Assembly: GCA_024138025.1 (NCBI GenBank)
Contig: JAMXBD010001214.1
Location: forward strand, 124,001 to 188,000
Source: Combretum micranthum
Lineage: Eukaryota; Streptophyta; Magnoliopsida; Myrtales; Combretaceae
Direction of reading: 5' to 3'
Length of the DNA: 64,000 bases
The first letter of the stretch is position 1; the number at the start of each line of letters is the position of its first letter. This document shows positions 57,031 to 64,000 of the stretch, piece by piece. The position numbers and the translations under genes were made by a program. The notes under the pieces are model-generated. The model was given only the letters and a program-made list of their open reading frames with translations. It was not told the origin of the DNA and did not search any database.

Positions 57031-58991
57031 ATTCATATTCATACACCAATTTTCAAGATGGGTTTTGATGTATATCCAGAAATGTCACTTCCTCAATGGG
57101 TGTTTGGGGAACCGTGAGACTGTGTGATGGGAATTCTTTATTTTAGTTTTGGGAAATGGGATTATGAGTATTGTCCCTCTTCCCGAAAAGTTGCCTGGAA
57201 AATATTTGGAGTCCATCTCTTTCAATATAGATATCTTCCCCCCACGGGATATTATGTCATCATTTGCTTATAATTTGTACGATAATTTTTATATCAACCT
57301 TATCATTAACATGATCCACGCTCCTCTCTAGACAAACCCAGGCTACCCTGCTGGCCAGCTCTCATGGATAAATTCGAGGAAATGGCTCACCTTGTTATCT
57401 ACAAAGGTCAATGAAAGGTTTAAATGAACTTTTTTTTTCCCTATTTAATTTCTGGTAAAAATGTCAGTTAGAAGGAAAAAAAAATCAACTTAGGTGATTT
57501 GTTTTAATGAAAATATTTTATAAGAAAATCTCTTTTCGTTTTTTTTTGTTTAAGGAAAAATAGAGTAATTATTGAAAAATGTTTTTCCTTATTTTGAAAA
57601 ATATAAACTTATCCATAAGTTACTTTTGAAAAAACAGTTTACTGAATGTAAAAGCATAAGTCATTTTTTCATCGATTTATGAGTAATGAGAAAAAATTTA
57701 TTATTAATTTTTTAGATATTTAAATATTTTCCCTTTAGTTAGATATATTTCTCATTATATTATATGTACTTTTTATATTTTTGCTTAAAATATATGAGTT
57801 ACCTTAAAGTTATATAAATAGAGAAAAGCTATTTTTATAAAATTAGTCAAACATTTAAAAACATTCTACTTTTTAGCAAAACATTTTCAACGAAAAAAAT
57901 TTTTCATTGACAAATATTTTTTCTCAAAATAAATGGGCCCGTAGTTATTTTACTAGAAAATTAATTTTAATATTACTTAATTATGAGGAACTTATTTGGT
58001 AAAAAAAAAAGAGAGTGTGTGCACGTGAGTGTGTGTAAGAAACTTAACCATATCATTTTAAATACATTTATTTTTCACTTAAAAATATAAACAATCTGGG
58101 AAAAAAAAGATAGAAATTAATTATAGGGACAAATTCTCGATAAAATTACAAGCATGTAATCGAGATGGATCATTATAAACTATCCAATCCACTTAAAACC
58201 CTAAAGAATAGGGTCTTGGGATCAGTTTAAGTATTTTTTTTTTTAAAACTCTATAGTAATTTAGTTTTGGTCTTGAATTTTAAATATCACCCTGTAAAAC
58301 AAAAATAATCTAAAAAAATATTATTATTTTAATACGCCCAAGCCTAATGGTCCGTTTACCTTAAGTAGCCAAGTTTTATAGTGATATTTCTCGTTTTGCT
58401 CACCTCTTTTGTAGGTACAAACCCTAGCTCACATTATAATTATAATTGATTACTGATTCTACCTGCGGATTACTAACTATTGTATTTGTCTATGTGTTTA
58501 TGTTATGTGCGAGGAGTGATAAAATGTTTACTTTGAGTTAGATGAACTCCACAGTATTAGATATACCACATTTAGAGTTCAAGAGGCATTGCCATTTACT
58601 CTCTTCTTGCTTCTTTTTATACATGATTTTTTTAATATATCTCAAATTATATTTATTAGGCTCCTTATGTTTGTTAGGTATGTAATGCCTATTACAATGG
58701 TTGTTATGTTTACAATCTATCTACTAGTATTTTATTTTATCTACTATACAATGTAATCATGCATGTACAGAGGTGATATTCGACTTGTTTTCTTATTTGT
58801 AACATATTCCATATCATTTCACTATTGACTAAATTATTATTTTTCTTACTCTCACTCATTTTCATTTTGCTATCACACAACCAATCTCTATACTCCCATG
58901 GTTATGTTCTTGATCTTAGACTTTTTCTTTTTCTTAGTTCCTATTGTTGCATACCGCCACAACAACACACTACCGCATCAAACCGTAATCC

Positions 58992-59015
58992 CTCTTTCTC
59001 TCTCTCTCTCTCTCT
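58992..59015. repeat. CT microsatellite
   Basis: About twelve CT units. Confidence 0.8.
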
Positions 59016-61140
59016 GCGTGTTCGTGCGCGCGTGTACATGTCCAACAACTGAAAACTCTAAACATCACAATTCACAACACTCTCCAATCTTAACACTTAC
59101 AAAATCCATCTTTCGATCATCACAAATAACCCTTAATCTTGCTCTCTTCTTCTTAAATATCACTTTCTTTCTCATTGATTTTAAGTATTGCATACTTCAA
59201 TTTTATGGGTTTTAAGGAAGTTGTTTGGTCATTTAAAGATTTGCAAATTTTGGGTATGCTATTTGTATGGACTTCTAGTAAGTTAAAAATTCTGTAATTG
59301 TAGAATTAGAATTATTGTGGCAAAAAAATTGTTTCTTTCTTCTACAAGATGAAATTTTCATGTTTATATGTACTCGTCTAATTATTATTATAGTTATTTG
59401 TACTGTGGTAAGTAGATGATCTCATATATATACACATCTCTCACTATAAATAATTAGAAATTACTACACATGGAAAAACACGACTATTCACATGGTTGAA
59501 AATGTTATAGTATATGTGATAATATATTTGATTTATTGTCAAAGAGAGAGAGAAATTTTTTATTAGGTTGAGATGGGCGAGGCAAGTTATGGATTTTGCA
59601 AAATTCCAATTAGAGTAGATAGATATATTAAAACCCATAACTTGCCTCAATATGGATGATGGTCTTTTGAATTAAATAGAATATTAATCATATTCTTTTG
59701 TGTCCATTCAAAATGCATCTCCTTGTGAGGAAAGGATCCAAACAGGTTGTAAAAGCCGACACTCATATCAAACAACTATACTTTATATCATTACAAAATC
59801 AAAATCAAATCTATTATAATACAACTATACCTAATCATTCCATGTCTTCAAAAACTTTAATGACATATCACCATACCGCGTGTTCGCACATGGTCGTATA
59901 AGGCTTACCTACACAACGACTTTAGGTCTCCGAGGTTCTAAAGATATGATGCATCAAATAACATTATGATTGTTGCCAATGGATAAGTACAATCTACGCC
60001 ATCACAATCACATCGAAGGATTAGCTTATCATGGGAATTTAAGTATTGAAAGATCATCGAAAACTTCGAAGATTTTAAAAGTATCTTAAATAAAGATCGA
60101 AAGGAAATTATTATTAGGGCAAATCCATTATACGCTTTTCGTCCCAGCTTTCAATTCTCAATATCACTTAAAGTCCTTTGGAATTTGTTCATTTTCATCT
60201 ATATTTTATTTATATTTGGTTTGTATTTATATTTTATTTGTATATGATTTATATTTGTATTTTAACTGTATCTAATCTGTTTGATATATTTATAAGCAAA
60301 AATACATGTTTTTGTTTATCTTTATTTTTTTGATAATTAATTTGTTTAAGAACGATGAAAAATAAGATGCTAAAATAGTAAAAAAAAAAAATCTAGCGAG
60401 TATTTCAGCTTTACTAGAATGCACCAGCAAATGCTATGGGAGTACCGTCTTATGAAAAGACATGCCTAGTATAATTATCAATTCAATAATAAATCACTGA
60501 TTGATAATAAATTATTCGTTACTGTTTACACTTGACAAGTGATGGCCTTGTTCACATCGATTTCTTGAACCATCAAGTATGCGGTTGAATCTTTGTTCCA
60601 AAGACAGTGAAGAAAGGGATCAAGCTGGAGCCGGTCCAATTGTTACTGTATGCTCAATTGGTAAGGCTTATTTATTATATTTGCAGCATCTATGAATAGC
60701 TTGTGTTGTTTATATATACTTTCCATTTACTCGAATTTTATTTACAACACAAATCTTTATATAACTAAAGCATATGAAGGGAGTGAGATAGTCAACGATG
60801 AGAAGTCAAAATATGGGATTGTTTAAACTAATATGACTTTTGATATACATCAATTATTTGGAATAAATCGAATTAGAATTCAATGAGCAACAAAGTAAAA
60901 AATCTATTCTTATGTTTAAAATTATTCATAGAATGAGATGGAATGGGATGTATATATAATATGTTGTTAAAAATACCCTTCATAATAGATAAAAACATAA
61001 AATATATGATAAGATATAGATATAATTAAAGTAAAGATCATCAATAATGAAATAATGATTTTCCTTTCTTAAAGGTCGAATCGAATTCACTTTAAAACTT
61101 ATGTCACTAGTTCCAAAAAGTTGCAAATTTAACTTTTAAA

Positions 61141-61702
61141 TAGGGTTGCATATGAGCCGGGTTAACCTGGGCTTCAAAGGTTTGGGCTCTACTTGTTTAA
61201 CAAATTTAAGAGCTTGAATCGAGTCGGGTCTCAAACGAGTATGAAAAATTATAGACTTGAGCTTCACCTGGTTAAGGATTCATAAGTCCAACCTCGACTC
61301 GTTAGGCTCTTTTAACTCTGATGAGCCTAAACGAGCATGAATGTTAAATAAGCCTGAGCTTATATACGTTTACATAAATAATTATATTAATTTAAATAAA
61401 TATATACTATATTATACTAATATATCAATACAAAGAATTATATATAACAAAACTAATATTACCGCTCAAGAGCCTATTTGGGAGCTCTTAACAAGTTTGT
61501 TCATAAGTCTACTCATGAGCCGAGTCCATGAGCTCTTAACATGTCTGGTAACGAGCTGGTTCGTAAGCCTAAAGGAAAGTCCAAACTTGATTCATTTAAC
61601 TAAACATATTTTATTTTGAACTCAAGTTTGGTTAGTTTACTAAATGAGTTTGAGTTGAGTTGGACCTAAAATTAGCTGAGCTGGATCTCTTCTGCAGGCC
61701 TG
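61141..61702. mobile_element. Possible degraded small inverted-repeat element
   Basis: The left end is TAGGGTTGCATATGAGCC and the right end read on the other strand is TCAGGCCTGCAG. The inside repeats GAGCCT, GAGCTT and TGAGCC. This is the look of a common plant hAT-like family with GAGC-rich ends, but no target duplication was found. Confidence 0.35.
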
Positions 61703-62714
61703 ATTGTAAATTTAGAAAGTAGACGGAATGCGGAATCACGGAATTTATTCTTGCGTACAATAGGGTCATAATTTTAACATTAACAGTTTAGTCAAAAGTG
61801 ATTGGCAATGGAATGAGGATGCAAATTACTACCTTAGGGCTAAATAGATGAAAAGGGTCAAAGTTTCAATGTTTCTAGACGGTATCTTCGCATCTAAAAT
61901 TTCCATGTCCTAAATAGTGTTTTCCAGATTGTTTTCCATTGATTAGAGATTATCACGCATAGAGAACAGAGACGCTATTTGAAAACAATTAAGAAATCGT
62001 TATCCGATGATGGGACGAATTTTCTACGATTTGTGGATTATTAAGTCGTCGTCAATTACTTTCGTAAAGTTTTTGAGGCGTGGAAGTGTAACGTTGGACT
62101 ACTTGGCGACAGAAATACATGGTGCATCTTTCCTATCAACCATATTTTTTTTATGTGATGATTAGTATGTCTGAATGCTTTAAAGTAAAATTGATTGGAA
62201 CGAAATAAAATTGAATAAACTAAAAATAGGAGCAAAATGATAAATTTATGTATATATTTAAAACGTTTATGAAATTGCTGACTCCATTCGAGATAGTAAT
62301 GGATGAAACATATATACATTACATATTAAAACCTTTTTATTTTTATTTTTTTTTATAAATTCTAATTGAGGTATTGGGGAAAACAAATATAGAGTGCATG
62401 GAGTAGATAGGGTATAAGATGGTACCTGTAATACTAGTTTCCAAACTTTTAACTTGAATTACCTTATAACATCCTTGAACCAGTTTGACGTCTATATCTC
62501 ATAAAACTTATATGGTGTAAGTATCAGGTTAAACCCACAAATTTTTCCTGTCTTTTCATAATTTTCAAATCTAGGTGAGACTAAACATTTATATATAAGT
62601 GTGTTTGTGTGTTGAAAATTTTTCTGCTTGCAAAACGTATGTAACCTATACCTATGATATTAAAAGAATAATTTTTTAATATTTGCTATTTTAAGTTTAT
62701 GTGATATATATAAA

Positions 62715-63450
62715 CAGGGATGCAATAGAGGGAGGGAGTTGTTTAAGAATATCTGCCCAGCTCACTAAAAATTCTAAAGGGTGTGACCATGCTGGGGTCT
62801 AAGGTTGGGTTTGAGAAATTTTTATGACGATCTTATAGGATTTCGGGTTGGATCATGGGTTGTAGATATGACTCAATAGAAAATCTGACTTACTAAAATA
62901 TAATAAAATTTAAAATAACAAATTTAATAAAAATTCAAGTCAAATTCAAAAGAAAACCTTAGAGAATTAGAGTTTTCGCAACTCTCTCTCCCAACTCATA
63001 TTGATATCATGATATGATTTTTAAGGCTTAACTCATTTTTTTGTATTTATCTAGGTTAAAGTAATATTCATATGTATGGTACACTATATATTTTTTTATT
63101 ATATTATGTGTAAAGTTTATTTTTCACAAACTATTTGTCAATCTTTTATTTGGAAAATGGGAGAGAATTTTTTTTTAAAAAATTATCTGGATATATTTTT
63201 TTAATAACTTGACTTGGATTTCATTATTTATTTTTAAGGTTAGACTAATTTTTTATTTTGATTATATGCTCAAATTATTTTTAATCGGGTCGCATGGGAA
63301 GTGGCAGGTCAACTTGATACCCTACAGAGGTAAGTATGAGTATACTAATAAAACCCTATAAGGTTTAGGATAGGATTTAAGTGACCCCATAGGAAAATGG
63401 GCTAGGTTTGATCTTATATTACATATGCCAAATCCACCTCTCTAGTTGCA
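62715..63450. mobile_element. Degraded non-autonomous hAT element
   Basis: It starts CAGGGATGCAATAGAGGG and closes near 63450 with CTAGTTGCA after GATCTTATATTACATATG. Both ends align to those of the element at 27685-28370. It is about 735 bp. A clean target duplication was not seen, so the right limit is approximate. Confidence 0.55.
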
Positions 63451-63772
63451 AACAAGTTAAGTCGAGGTAGTATGATACTAGAGTTAAGCTCAATCTTGAC
63501 TTGAAATTTCAAAGTTTGAGCTCATTTTAATCTTGGTCGAGCTTATTAATATTAATATTCAAATTTGACTTAAACTTGATTAATAGTTATGTGTGACTCA
63601 AGGTCAATGAGACTTGTGAGTTTGTTAAGCTAAACATTATGAATTTCAAGCTTAACTTGATAAATTATTTGAGTAGTTCGAGCTCAAGCTTAGCTTGACT
63701 ATTCTTAAATCTAACTCAAGTAAGGATGGAGTTGAGTTCAAATAATTTGTGAATCGGCTTAGTTTGTTACAC
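63440..63772. mobile_element. Possible small element with GAGCTC-rich interior
   Basis: It opens GTTGCAAACAAGTTAAG and ends near CGGCTTAGTTTGTTACA, an approximate inverted pair. The interior has repeated GAGCT/AGCTC words. It overlaps the end of the neighbouring hAT copy and has no target duplication. Confidence 0.35.
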
Positions 63773-64000
63773 CGCTATATGTAACCTCTAGAACTTATAG
63801 TTTAAGAGAAGATGAAAAGGAAATGTAAAGTATTAGATGTCATTGGTAGTTGGGATTAATAGTTTAAACTTAACAAATTGCGAAAGAAATGAAAAAAAAC
63901 TTAAGTATGAGAGAAATGGAGAGAGAAGAAAAAGAAAAAGATAGTTCCATATCTAATTGTTTAGGATACTCACAATATCAACTGGTAAAAATACTTATTA

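Larger units (their letters stand above)
55401..61140. other. AT-rich intergenic DNA
   Basis: No supported gene. CT/CA microsatellites lie at 57000-57030 and a CT run at 58992-59015. A degenerate copy of the hAT subterminal sequence is at about 58150-58230. The stretch 60170-60290 is rich in TTTGTATTTATATT repeats, similar in texture to the MITE at 36176. Confidence 0.3.

Noticed and set aside
58825..59215. Secreted or membrane small proteins
   Set aside because: Hydrophobic residues come from T-rich DNA and the serine-leucine run is the CT microsatellite.

Overview
The window is nuclear DNA from a flowering plant, most likely a eudicot. It is AT-rich, has one spliced host gene with GT-AG introns, and carries plant-type transposable elements (chromoviruses with chromodomain-like tails, hAT, Harbinger-like and Helitron relics, a plant-mobile-domain relic, and an endogenous caulimovirid). 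No bacterial or organellar signal was seen. The species cannot be named from the sequence alone.

Layout. 1-2.0 kb: decayed hAT transposon (BED zinc finger and transposase N-terminus) on the minus strand. 2.33-7.33 kb: a Ty3/gypsy chromovirus on the minus strand with 514-bp LTRs, a perfect 5-bp target duplication, and loss of the integrase catalytic core. 7.83-10.42 kb: probable large solo LTR. 10.9-20.9 kb: endogenous pararetrovirus on the minus strand (movement protein, coat protein, protease, RT, RNase H, a second ORF, a TATA promoter and a tRNA-Met primer site). Its second ORF is split at 12.17-14.21 kb by a foldback insertion whose two 899-bp arms each carry a CCHC zinc-knuckle gene fragment. 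21.98-27.43 kb: a second chromovirus, plus strand, with LTRs and target duplication. 27.68-28.37 kb: a non-autonomous hAT element inserted beside a plant-mobile-domain pseudogene (28.68-29.59 kb) and a scatter of near-palindromes. 30.27-39.63 kb: two diverged 4.4-4.6 kb direct repeats, each starting with a Helitron 3' end, with different small insertions in each copy and a tRNA-like (SINE-like) stretch between them. 39.6-51.8 kb: AT-rich intergenic DNA with a three-unit tandem repeat at 47.7-48.9 kb. 51.86-55.16 kb: the only convincing host gene, a nine-exon Kelch-repeat protein on the minus strand. 55.4-64 kb: intergenic DNA with further degraded hAT-type elements.

The mobile elements are nested. 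A pararetrovirus integrated first, then a foldback element landed in its second ORF. The two arms of the foldback, read through, would give a near-perfect long hairpin RNA.

One caution applies to much of the window. Several independent features, including the host gene, contain one- or two-base losses, mostly in homopolymer runs. Either the gene is recently broken or the consensus sequence has homopolymer errors. All boundaries were read by eye.
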